Below are positions 16,751 to 24,871 of a stretch of 64,000 nucleotides of DNA, one piece after another. The stretch is taken from positions 372,001 through 436,000 of the forward strand of contig NZ_PTXL01000001.1 of the NCBI RefSeq assembly GCF_004343775.1. Reading direction: 5' to 3'. The DNA is from Burkholderia sp. SRS-46. Its GTDB lineage: Bacteria > Pseudomonadota > Gammaproteobacteria > Burkholderiales > Burkholderiaceae. The translations under genes were made by a program, and so were the position numbers. Numbering within the stretch: the stretch's first letter is position 1; every line of letters begins with the position of its first letter. The notes below the pieces were generated by a model. It was not told the origin of the DNA, searched no databases, and saw only the letters and a program-made list of their open reading frames with translations.

Positions 16751-18181
16751 ATGAAACGACATGCCGCCTGGGCAGGCATGGCGTCGGGCGCTGCGCTCGG
16801 CGCCGCGCCCGCGCTCGCATCGGCCGCGACGCTCGACGGCGCCACGCTGTCCGCGCTCTGGGGTGTCCCGTTCGCCGGGATCCTGCTGTCCATCGCGCTG
16901 TTCCCGCTCGTCGCGCCGGTGTTCTGGCATCACCACTTCGGCAAGATCGCGGCTGCGTGGTCGATCGCGTTCCTCGTGCCGTTCGCCGGCGTGTTCGGCG
17001 CCGGCACCGCGTTCGGCACGCTCGTGCACGCGCTGCTCGAGGAGTACATCCCGTTCATCGTGCTGCTTACCGCGCTCTATACGGTCGCGGGGGGCATCTG
17101 CGTGAACGGCAACCTGCACGGCACACCGAAGCTGAACACCGCGATCCTCGCGCTCGGCACGCTGCTCGCGAGCGTGATGGGCACGACCGGCGCGGCGATG
17201 CTGCTGATCCGGCCGCTCCTGCGCGCGAACGACAACCGCAAGCACGTCGTGCATGTCGTGATCTTCTTCATCTTCCTGGTCGCGAACGCGGGCGGCTCGC
17301 TGTCGCCGCTCGGCGATCCGCCGCTGTTCCTCGGCTTCCTGAACGGCGTGAGCTTCTTCTGGACGACGACGCATCTCGCGCTGCCGATGCTGTTCATCTG
17401 CGCCGTGCTGCTGACGGTGTTCTTCGTGCTCGACACGTACTTCTACCGGAAGGGCGGTGAAATGCGGCCGGCCGCGCTCGACCCGACGCCCGACAGCGCG
17501 GCGCTGTCGATCGACGGCAAGATCAACTTCGTGCTGCTCGCGGCCGTGGTCGGCCTCGTGCTGATGAGCGGGATCTGGAAGCCGGGCATCACGTTCGACG
17601 TGTGGGGCACGCACGTCGCGCTGCAGAACCTGGTCCGCGACGTGGCGCTGATCGTCGTCGCGCTCGCGTCGCTCGCACTGACGCCGCGCTCCGCGCGCGA
17701 GGGCAACGCGTTCAACTGGGCGCCGATCGAGGAAGTCGCGAAGCTGTTCGCGGGCATCTTCGTAACGATCGCGCCGGTGATCGTGATCCTGCGCGCGGGC
17801 GCGGATGGCGCGTTCGCGCAGATCGTCCATCTCGTCACCGGGCCGGACGGCAAGCCGGTCGACGCGATGTACTTCTGGGCGACGGGCCTGCTGTCGTCGT
17901 TCCTCGACAACGCGCCGACCTACCTCGTGTTCTTCAACCTCGCGGGCGGCGACGCGCAGTCGCTGATGACGACGGGCGCGACGACGCTCGCCGCGATTTC
18001 CGCGGGCGCGGTGTTCATGGGCGCGAACAGCTATATCGGCAATGCGCCGAACTTCATGGTGAAGGCGATCGCCGAATCGCGCGGCGTGAAGATGCCGAGC
18101 TTCTTCGCGTATCTCGGCTGGGCGCTCGTCGTGCTGGTGCCCGTATTCCTGCTGGCGACGTGGATCTTCTTCACGGCGTAA
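16751..18181 (+). CDS. Sodium:proton antiporter (NhaD-like, ion transporter superfamily)
   Basis: A 476-residue membrane protein with about 12 hydrophobic helices. It contains GTTGAAMLLIRPLLRAN (about residues 142-158), NAGGSLSPLGDPPLFLGF and, near the end, SSFLDNAPTYLVFF plus MGANSYIGNAPNFMVKAI. These repeated Asn/Pro/Gly re-entrant motifs are typical of NhaD/ArsB-like ion transporters. It probably exchanges Na+ for H+ across the inner membrane. A GGAAG site precedes the ATG. It follows the LutC-like gene closely; a carboxylate substrate cannot be excluded. Confidence 0.82.
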   Translation: MKRHAAWAGMASGAALGAAPALASAATLDGATLSALWGVPFAGILLSIALFPLVAPVFWHHHFGKIAAAWSIAFLVPFAGVFGAGTAFGTLVHALLEEYIPFIVLLTALYTVAGGICVNGNLHGTPKLNTAILALGTLLASVMGTTGAAMLLIRPLLRANDNRKHVVHVVIFFIFLVANAGGSLSPLGDPPLFLGFLNGVSFFWTTTHLALPMLFICAVLLTVFFVLDTYFYRKGGEMRPAALDPTPDSAALSIDGKINFVLLAAVVGLVLMSGIWKPGITFDVWGTHVALQNLVRDVALIVVALASLALTPRSAREGNAFNWAPIEEVAKLFAGIFVTIAPVIVILRAGADGAFAQIVHLVTGPDGKPVDAMYFWATGLLSSFLDNAPTYLVFFNLAGGDAQSLMTTGATTLAAISAGAVFMGANSYIGNAPNFMVKAIAESRGVKMPSFFAYLGWALVVLVPVFLLATWIFFTA

Positions 18182-18242
18182 GCTGACGGTTTTCAACAAG
18201 AAGCGGGCGGCCCGCGTCGCGAGCCGTCCGTGGCATGCGGAG

Positions 18243-19238
18243 ATGGCGATGCAGAAGATCCTGGTCGCGCGTCCGATCTTCCCGGACGTGATCGAACGGC
18301 TCGAGCAGTACTTCGAAGTCGATTGGAACAACGGCGACGCGCTGGCGCCCGATGCGCTCGCGGCGCGCCTCGCCGACAAGGACGGCGCGCTGACGGCGGG
18401 CGACCCGGTCGGTGCCGCCGCGCTCGCGGCGGCACCGCGCCTTCGCGTCGTGTCGAACATGGCGGTCGGCTACAACAACTTCGACATGGCGGCGTTCAAC
18501 GCGGCGAACGTGCTCGGTACCAACACGCCGGACGTGCTGAACGAGTCCACCGCCGATTTCGGCTGGGCGCTGATGATGGCGGCCGCGCGGCGCATCGCCG
18601 AATCGGAGCACTGGCTGCGCGCCGGACACTGGCGGAAGTGGGCGTACGACGGTTTCCTCGGCGGCGACATCTACGGCTCGACGCTCGGCGTGATCGGGAT
18701 GGGCCGCATCGGCCAGGCGCTCGCGCGTCGCGCGAAGGGCTTCGGCATGCAGGTGATCTATCACAACCGGTCGCGCGTCGCGCCGGAGATCGAGGCCGAG
18801 CTGAACGCCGAGTACGTGTCGAAGGAAGCGCTGCTCGCGCGTGCGGACCACGTCGTACTCGTGCTGCCGTACACGCAGGAGAACCATCACACGATCGGCG
18901 CGGCCGAGCTCGCACTGATGAAGCCGACCGCGACGCTGACCAACATCGCGCGCGGCGGGATCGTCGACGACGCGGCGCTGGCCGCCGCGCTGCGCGAGAA
19001 GCAGATCGCCGCGGCCGGCCTCGACGTGTTCGAGGGCGAGCCGAGCGTGCACCCGGCGCTGCTCGAGGTGCCGAACGTCGTGCTGACGCCGCATATCGCG
19101 AGCGCGACCGAGCAGACCCGCCGCGCGATGGCGAACCTCGCCGCCGACAACCTGATCGCCGCGCTGGGCGAGGGGCCGCGCGCGGGGCGTCCGCCGAGCC
19201 CGATCAACCCCGACGTGATCGGCAAGGCGCGCGCATGA
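18243..19238 (+). CDS. D-2-hydroxyacid dehydrogenase (glyoxylate / 2-ketogluconate reductase type)
   Basis: A 331-residue NAD(P)-dependent dehydrogenase. The Rossmann motif GVIGMGRIGQALA is at about residue 152; the catalytic Arg/Glu/His appear in NIARGGIVDD, DVFEGEP and LTPHIASAT. It reduces glyoxylate, hydroxypyruvate or ketogluconate in the cytoplasm; the exact acid cannot be told. GGAG precedes the ATG. It overlaps rmuC by four bases (ATGA). Confidence 0.9.
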   Translation: MAMQKILVARPIFPDVIERLEQYFEVDWNNGDALAPDALAARLADKDGALTAGDPVGAAALAAAPRLRVVSNMAVGYNNFDMAAFNAANVLGTNTPDVLNESTADFGWALMMAAARRIAESEHWLRAGHWRKWAYDGFLGGDIYGSTLGVIGMGRIGQALARRAKGFGMQVIYHNRSRVAPEIEAELNAEYVSKEALLARADHVVLVLPYTQENHHTIGAAELALMKPTATLTNIARGGIVDDAALAAALREKQIAAAGLDVFEGEPSVHPALLEVPNVVLTPHIASATEQTRRAMANLAADNLIAALGEGPRAGRPPSPINPDVIGKARA

Positions 19239-20707
19239 CGATGACGTTGTTGCTCGCGGCGGTCGTGGTGCTGGCCGTCGCGCTGGCGGTGGCGATCGTC
19301 GCGATCGTGCGCGGCGGGGGCCGCCACGACGATGCGGCCGTGCTCGGCGATCAGATCGACGATGTCGCGCATGAGCAGGCGCGCGCGGTCGAGCGGCTCG
19401 AACGCGAATTGCGCAGCGAGATCGTCGAGAATTCGCGCGGCTCGCGCACGGAACTGGCGGGCAGCTTCTCACAGCTGCAGCAGATGCTCGCCGCGCAGCT
19501 CACCAGTGTCGCGACCGTGCAGAACAACCAGATCGACGGGTTCGCGCAGCAGCTCGCGAAGCTGGTCGCCGGCAATGCGCAGCAGTTCGAGGCGATGCGC
19601 GACGGCCTGCAGCGCCAGGCGCAGCAGGCCCGCGAGGAGCAGACCGCGGCGCTCAGGCTGTTCGGCGACACGCTGAATCATCAGCTCACGCAGCTGACCG
19701 AGGCGAACGACCGGCGTATCGGCGAAGTGCGCGCGACGCTCGAGCAGCGCCTGAAGGACATCGAGACGAACAACGCGGCCAAGCTCGAGGAGATGCGCCG
19801 CACCGTCGACGAAAAACTGCACGCAACGCTCGAGCAGCGGCTCGGCGAGTCGTTCAAGCTCGTGTCCGACCGGCTCGAGCAGGTGCATCGCGGGCTCGGC
19901 GAGATGCAGACGCTCGCGGCCGGCGTCGGCGACCTGAAGAAAGTGCTGACCAACGTGAAGACGCGCGGCACCTGGGGCGAAGTGCAGCTCGAGGCGCTGC
20001 TCGAACAGATGCTGACGCCCGACCAGTACGCGAAGAACGTCGCGACCGTGCCGAAGAGCAGCGAACGGGTCGAGTTCGCGATTCGCCTGCCGGGGCGCGA
20101 GGCGGGCGCCACCGACGCGCCGCCGGTGTGGCTGCCGATCGACGCGAAATTCCCGCGCGAGGACTACGAGCGGCTGATCGATGCGCAGGAGCGCGCCGAC
20201 GCCGCGGCGGTCGAGGAGGCGGCGCGCGCGCTCGAAGCGCGCATACGGGCGGAGGCGCGCACGATCGCCGAGAAATACGTCGCACCGCCGCACACGACCG
20301 ATTTCGCGCTGCTGTTCCTGCCGACCGAAGGGCTGTATGCGGAGATCCTGCGCCGCCCGGGGCTGACCGACCTGCTGCAGCGCGACTACCGCGTGACGGT
20401 GGCGGGCCCGACCACGCTCACCGCGTTGCTGAACAGCCTGCAGATGGGCTTCCGCACGCTCGCGATCGAGAAGCGTTCGAGCGAGGTGTGGCAGGTGCTC
20501 GGCGCGGTGAAGACGGAATTCGGCAAGTTCGGCGACGTGCTGGCGCGCACCAAGGCGCAGCTGGAGACGGTCACGCGCTCGATCGAGGCGGCCGAGCAGC
20601 GCACGCGCGTGATGAACCGCAAGCTCAAGCAGGTCGAGGCGCTGCCCGGCGATACGGCGGCCGGCTTGCTCGGCGCGAACGGCGTCGACGACGCGGACGA
20701 AGCCTGA
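19235..20707 (+). CDS. rmuC: DNA recombination protein RmuC
   Basis: A 490-residue protein with an N-terminal membrane helix (residues about 3-25). A long coiled-coil (about 45-210, rich in Gln, Glu, Arg) follows, then the RmuC domain (GDLKKVLTNVKTRGTWGEVQLEALLEQML, about 230-258; LPIDAKFPREDYERL, about 300-314). RmuC limits DNA inversions between short inverted repeats, presumably through a restriction-like nuclease fold. Coupled to the upstream dehydrogenase; a strong terminator ends the unit. Confidence 0.95.
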   Translation: MTMTLLLAAVVVLAVALAVAIVAIVRGGGRHDDAAVLGDQIDDVAHEQARAVERLERELRSEIVENSRGSRTELAGSFSQLQQMLAAQLTSVATVQNNQIDGFAQQLAKLVAGNAQQFEAMRDGLQRQAQQAREEQTAALRLFGDTLNHQLTQLTEANDRRIGEVRATLEQRLKDIETNNAAKLEEMRRTVDEKLHATLEQRLGESFKLVSDRLEQVHRGLGEMQTLAAGVGDLKKVLTNVKTRGTWGEVQLEALLEQMLTPDQYAKNVATVPKSSERVEFAIRLPGREAGATDAPPVWLPIDAKFPREDYERLIDAQERADAAAVEEAARALEARIRAEARTIAEKYVAPPHTTDFALLFLPTEGLYAEILRRPGLTDLLQRDYRVTVAGPTTLTALLNSLQMGFRTLAIEKRSSEVWQVLGAVKTEFGKFGDVLARTKAQLETVTRSIEAAEQRTRVMNRKLKQVEALPGDTAAGLLGANGVDDADEA

Positions 20708-20738
20708 CCGGCATCGGCCGCGAGGTCGGGCGGAAACG

Positions 20739-20777
20739 AAAATGGGCGCCATGTGAACATGAGCGCCCATTTTTTTT
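20739..20777 (+). terminator. Terminator after rmuC
   Basis: Stem AAAATGGGCGC (20739-20749) / GCGCCCATTTT (20763-20773) with a 13-base loop and a run of T. The A-rich arm could also serve the convergent GNAT operon. Confidence 0.85.
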
Positions 20778-20803
20778 GACGGTCGTGCCGGAGGCGGCCG
20801 GGC

Positions 20804-21289
20804 TCAGCGTCCCGCGAGCGTCTCCAGTGCGTCGTCCGTCACGCGCACGATGCGCCATTCGGGCAGCACGGTCGCGCCCATCTTCTCGTAGAAATCGATC
20901 GCCGGCTGGTTCCAGTCGAGCACCGACCATTCGAAGCGTCCGCAGCGTCGCTCGACCGCGAGCGCGGCGAGCCGCCGGAGCATCGCGGTGCCGAGGCCCG
21001 TGCCGCGCTGCGACGGCTGCACGTACAGATCCTCGAGATACAGGCCGCGGCGGCCCAGGAACGTCGAATAGTTGTGGAAGAACAGCGCATACGCGACGAT
21101 CGCGCCGTCGCGCTCGGCGACCAGCGCCTCGGCGGCGGGGTGCGCGCCGAACAGTGCATCGGCGAGATCGTCGTCGGTTGCGACGAACAGCTGCGTGAGC
21201 TTTTCGAATTCCGCCAGCTCGCGCATCAGCGCGAGGATCGCGCCGACGTCGCGCGGCTCGGCCGCGCGGATCAGCGGGCTGCCGCTCAC
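20804..21289 (-). CDS. GNAT-family N-acetyltransferase
   Basis: A 161-residue single GNAT domain. The acetyl-CoA loop is VQPSQRGTGLGTAMLRRL (about residues 87-104), preceded by LYLEDLYV; WNQPAIDFYEKMGA is the conserved end. Related proteins acetylate polyamines or thialysine (SAT2-like EDLYV motif), so an amine substrate is plausible but unproven. It starts with GTG at 21289 after GGAGGA and overlaps the stop of the upstream small membrane gene by GTGA, so it is the last gene of the molybdenum-cofactor operon. Confidence 0.87.
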   Translation of the reverse strand: MSGSPLIRAAEPRDVGAILALMRELAEFEKLTQLFVATDDDLADALFGAHPAAEALVAERDGAIVAYALFFHNYSTFLGRRGLYLEDLYVQPSQRGTGLGTAMLRRLAALAVERRCGRFEWSVLDWNQPAIDFYEKMGATVLPEWRIVRVTDDALETLAGR

Positions 21290-21561
21290 GCTTCCTCCGG
21301 CGGATCGGACAGCACGATCTCGATGCCGCCGAAGCGCGATGCCACCCAGTTGTACGCGTGGCACGCGATCCACAGCAGCACGAAGCCGACCACCGCGTTC
21401 AGCAGCAGCGCGCTCAGGATCGTGCTCAGCTCGACCATGCCGAAGCGGATGTACGCGACGAGAATGCCGAGCAGCACGATCGGCACGCTGAACGTCAGGT
21501 AGACGAGGATCAGCGCCTTGGCGGTCTGTCCCGCGGCGATCGACGAAATTTGTTTCTTCAT
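21286..21561 (-). CDS. Small two-helix inner-membrane protein of unknown function
   Basis: A 91-residue protein with two clear membrane helices (about residues 15-40 and 48-72), a short Lys/Gln-rich N-terminus and an acidic tail ending DPPEEA. I do not recognise the family. It lies 40 bases after moeA and is translationally coupled to the GNAT gene. The context suggests co-transcription rather than a role in cofactor chemistry. Confidence 0.75.
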   Translation of the reverse strand: MKKQISSIAAGQTAKALILVYLTFSVPIVLLGILVAYIRFGMVELSTILSALLLNAVVGFVLLWIACHAYNWVASRFGGIEIVLSDPPEEA

Positions 21562-21601
21562 GTGCGGATTGCCCCCGTAGAGATACCGATAAAAATGGAA
21601 T

Positions 21602-22897
21602 TCAGATCAGGCCGTCGAACGGCAGGATGTCGACCGGCGCGCCCGCATCGATCGCCGCGGCGTCGTGGCCGAGGACGATGAAGCAGTTGGCGGCCGCGAG
21701 GCCGCTCAGCGATGCGGAGCTCTGCGAGCCGGCCGGCGCGACGCGCCAGCCGCCGTCGTCGGCGCGCGTCGCGATGCCGCGCAGGTATTCGGTGCGGCCC
21801 GGCCGCTTCTTGAGCGCGTGCGTGCTGAGCGCGGTGTACATCGCGGGCGGCGGCGTCCGGGCGCCGGCCATGGCGAACAGCGCGGGGCGCACGATCGCGT
21901 AGAACGTCACCGCAGCCGCCACCGGGTTGCCGGGCAGGCCGAAGAACAGCGCTCCGCGCCCGGCGCCATGCGGCGCCAGCGTGCCGCACGCGAGCGGCCG
22001 CCCGGGCCGTAGCGCGAGGCTCGCGAACGTGACGTCGCCGAGCCGTGCCATCACGTCGCGCGTGAAGTCCGCCTCGCCGACCGACACGCCGCCCGACGTG
22101 ATCACGGCATCGGCCCGCGCGGCGACCGCATCGCGCAGCGCGGCCTCCAGCGCGGCCGGATCGTCGCGGACGATGCCGAGATCGACCGCTTCGACATTCA
22201 TGCGCTCGAGCATCGCGACCAGCATTCCGCGATTGCTGTCGTACAGCGTGCCGCGGTCGAGCGGCGCGCCCGGCGCGCGCAGCTCGTCGCCGGTCGAGAA
22301 CACCGCGACGCGCAGCCGGCGGCGCACGCTGACGCTGGCGAAGCCGAGCGACGCGAGCAGGCCGAGATCCGCGGGCCGCAGGATGCGGCCCGCGGCGAGC
22401 GCGCAGGCGCCGCGCGCGAGATCCTCGCCGGCCTTGCGGCAGTTCGCGCCGCGCGACACGTCACGCGCGGCGAAGCGGATCGCGTCGTCCAGCACGGTCA
22501 CGCGCTCCTGCGGAATCACCGTGTCGCAGCCGGCGGGCAGCGGCGCGCCCGTCATGATGCGGATGCAGCCGCGCGCGGGCACTGCGCCGTCGAACGGGTG
22601 GCCGGCGAGCGCCGTGCCCGCGACCGCGAGCGTCACGTCGCCGTCAGGCGATGCGTGCGCGCATTCGGCGCCGCCGAACGCGTAGCCGTCCATCGCCGAG
22701 TTGTCGTATGCGGGAATGTCGAACGGCGCATCCACGTCGGCCGCGAGCACGCGGTCGAGCGCGTCGCGCAGCGACACCGTCTCGCACGCGTCGACCGGTG
22801 CCGCGAAACGACACGCAAGCGCCTGCGCGTCGGCAAGCGACAGCGGCGCGTCAGGATCTGAAGCGGGTCGGGAGTCGGGCGAGGAATGCGTGGTCAT
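21602..22897 (-). CDS. moeA: Molybdopterin molybdenumtransferase
   Basis: Inserts molybdate into adenylated molybdopterin, the last common step of cofactor synthesis. The 431-residue length fits. FDIPAYDNSAMDGYAF is at about residues 58-73, the MoeA signature FSTGDEL at about residue 200, and GLPGNPVAA at about residue 325. It is in one direction with moaA and mobA. A spacing of 111 bases after mobA may hold an internal signal, none recognised. Confidence 0.95.
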   Translation of the reverse strand: MTTHSSPDSRPASDPDAPLSLADAQALACRFAAPVDACETVSLRDALDRVLAADVDAPFDIPAYDNSAMDGYAFGGAECAHASPDGDVTLAVAGTALAGHPFDGAVPARGCIRIMTGAPLPAGCDTVIPQERVTVLDDAIRFAARDVSRGANCRKAGEDLARGACALAAGRILRPADLGLLASLGFASVSVRRRLRVAVFSTGDELRAPGAPLDRGTLYDSNRGMLVAMLERMNVEAVDLGIVRDDPAALEAALRDAVAARADAVITSGGVSVGEADFTRDVMARLGDVTFASLALRPGRPLACGTLAPHGAGRGALFFGLPGNPVAAAVTFYAIVRPALFAMAGARTPPPAMYTALSTHALKKRPGRTEYLRGIATRADDGGWRVAPAGSQSSASLSGLAAANCFIVLGHDAAAIDAGAPVDILPFDGLI

Positions 22898-23008
22898 CAG
22901 TCGGACTGCGCCGCAAGGCGTATCGGGTTCGTGGCCGGCAGGGCGACGGCGGCGCGTGAGCGCGGGATCGCAAGCGGCGGGCGGCGCGCGGGAACGGGGC
23001 CGCTGCCG

Positions 23009-23626
23009 TCAGCGACGGGCGAGCGCGGCGAGTTCCTGCCAAGAGTTGGCATTGTAAAACGCACGCTCATCATGAAACTCGACTTCGACCGTCTTGTGGC
23101 GCGCGTACCACGCACGCACCTTGCGGTCGCCGGCGTCGAGGCGGTCGGCGAGGTCGTCGGCCAGCGACGTGCGCAGCAGCGCGAAGGTCGGCTGCGGCGC
23201 GCGTTCCTGCCGCGCGTCGACGAGGACGGCCATCGCAATCTCCGCCTGCTGCGCGGCGAGCGCCGCCTGCAGCCGCGCGACCAGGTCGTCGGGCAGGAAC
23301 GGCGAATCGCAGGGCACGCACGCGACGAACGGCGCGCGCGCGGCGCGCATTCCGGCCAGCAGGCCCGCGAGCGGGCCGGGGAAGTCGCGCGTCGCATCCG
23401 GCACGACGCGCGCGCCGAACGGCGCGCCCAGTTCCGCATAGCGTTCGGGATGGCGGTTCGCGCTGATCAGCGTTTCGTCGACCTGCGGAGCAAGGCGGCG
23501 CAGCACGTGCAGCGCAAGCGGCGTGCCGTCCAGCAGCTGCAGCCCCTTGTCGGCGCCGTCCATGCGCGTCGCACGTCCGCCGGCGAGCAGCAGGCCGGCG
23601 ACCGAAGGTGTGGGGGAAGCGGGCAT
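23009..23626 (-). CDS. mobA: Molybdenum cofactor guanylyltransferase
   Basis: Transfers GMP from GTP to Mo-molybdopterin to make the MGD form used by DMSO-reductase-type enzymes. A 205-residue nucleotidyltransferase. The GTP-binding loop LLAGGRATRMDGADKGL (residues about 12-28) and CVPCDSPFLPDDLV (about 98-111, catalytic metal Asp) are intact. It starts 6 bases after moaA stops, so they are one operon. Confidence 0.95.
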   Translation of the reverse strand: MPASPTPSVAGLLLAGGRATRMDGADKGLQLLDGTPLALHVLRRLAPQVDETLISANRHPERYAELGAPFGARVVPDATRDFPGPLAGLLAGMRAARAPFVACVPCDSPFLPDDLVARLQAALAAQQAEIAMAVLVDARQERAPQPTFALLRTSLADDLADRLDAGDRKVRAWYARHKTVEVEFHDERAFYNANSWQELAALARR

Positions 23627-23632
23627 CGCGCG

Positions 23633-24745
23633 TCAGCCGCCGATATACGACATCTCGACGCGCTTGCCGGCCCCTTCGGGCGCCGCATCGGCCGTCGCGC
23701 TGCCACGCAGTTGCGAATAGCGATCGGTGCGGGCCTGCCAGATGCGCGCGATCGCGGTGGCGATCTCGCCGTCGCTAGCGCCGCCGCGCACCAGCGCGCG
23801 GAGGTCGTGGCCGCCCGACGCGAACAGGCACAGGTACAGCTTGCCTTCGGTCGACAGGCGCGCGCGCGTGCAATCGCCGCAGAACGCCTGCGTGACGCTC
23901 GAGATCACGCCGATCTCGCCGCTGCCGTCCGCGTAGCCCCAGCGCTGCGCGGTTTCTGCCGCGGAATGCGGGTCGAGCGGGACGAGCGGGAAGTGCTCGG
24001 CGATGCGCGCGACGACGTCCGCGGACGGCAGCACTTCGGTCATGTTCCAGCCGTTCGACGTGCCGACGTCCATGTATTCGATGAAACGCAGCACCACGCC
24101 GGTGCCGCGAAAGCGTGCGGCCATCGGCAGGATTTCGCTGTCGTTCGTGCCGCGCTTCACGACCATGTTGACCTTGACCGGCTCGAGGCCGGCGGCCTGC
24201 GCGGCGAAGATGCCGTCGAGCACGTCGGCGCTCGCGAAATCGGCGTCGTTCATGCGCTTGAACAGCGTGTCGTCGAGCGCGTCGAGGCTGACCGTCACCC
24301 GTGTGAGCCCGGCGTCCTTCAGCGCGCGCGCCTTGCGGGCGAGCAGCGAGCCGTTGGTGGTCAGCGTCAGGTCGAGCGGGCGGCCGTCGTGGGCCGTCAG
24401 GCGCGCGAGGCGCTCGATCAGGAATTCGAGGTTTTTGCGCAGCAGCGGTTCGCCGCCGGTGATGCGGATCTTTTCGACGCCGTGTGCGACGAACAGCCGC
24501 GCGATCCGCTCGATTTCCTCGAGCGTCAGCAGCGCGCTGTGCGGCAGGAACGGATAGTCCTTGTCGAACACCGCGCGCGGCATGCAGTACACGCAGCGGA
24601 AGTTGCAGCGATCCGTCACCGAGATGCGCAGATCGCGCAGGGGCCGCGCGAACGTGTCGTGCAGCAGGCCGTCCGGAGGGTGCGCGGCGCCGGAGATGTC
24701 CGGCATGCCGCTGACGTCGGCGAGGGGGATGATGCGTCGGGACAT
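23633..24745 (-). CDS. moaA: GTP 3',8-cyclase
   Basis: Radical-SAM enzyme for the first step of molybdenum-cofactor synthesis, rearranging GTP. The SAM-cluster motif CNFRCVYC is near residue 47. The second substrate-binding cluster has [18 protein letters not shown] near residue 300. The C-terminal Gly-Gly needed for activity is present (MSYIGG). The 370-residue length is slightly above the 329 of E. coli through an N-terminal extension. First gene of moaA-mobA-moeA-membrane protein-GNAT. No Moco riboswitch was recognised upstream. Confidence 0.96.
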   Translation of the reverse strand: MSRRIIPLADVSGMPDISGAAHPPDGLLHDTFARPLRDLRISVTDRCNFRCVYCMPRAVFDKDYPFLPHSALLTLEEIERIARLFVAHGVEKIRITGGEPLLRKNLEFLIERLARLTAHDGRPLDLTLTTNGSLLARKARALKDAGLTRVTVSLDALDDTLFKRMNDADFASADVLDGIFAAQAAGLEPVKVNMVVKRGTNDSEILPMAARFRGTGVVLRFIEYMDVGTSNGWNMTEVLPSADVVARIAEHFPLVPLDPHSAAETAQRWGYADGSGEIGVISSVTQAFCGDCTRARLSTEGKLYLCLFASGGHDLRALVRGGASDGEIATAIARIWQARTDRYSQLRGSATADAAPEGAGKRVEMSYIGG

Positions 24746-24828
24746 GTTGAAAGCAGTGCGAGCCAGACCTCTATTCTAGCTGCAAGCGCCTGGGCGGGTC
24801 GCGCGCGGAAACCCGCAGCGCGGACGTG

Positions 24829-24854
24829 AAAAAGCCCGCCGGAGCGGGCTTTTT
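24829..24854 (-). terminator. Terminator after rne
   Basis: AAAAAGCCCGC / GCGGGCTTTTT with a 4-base loop, reading into T on the reverse strand. It separates rne from moaA. Confidence 0.88.
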
Positions 24855-24871
24855 CGACGTGGCGGACGCGA

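Noticed and set aside
24746..24828. A molybdenum-cofactor riboswitch before moaA
   Set aside because: The interval is short and no conserved Moco-RNA pattern is recognisable.
22886..24829. A 647-codon forward frame over mobA and moaA
   Set aside because: The radical-SAM and guanylyltransferase motifs are on the reverse strand; the forward frame has none.
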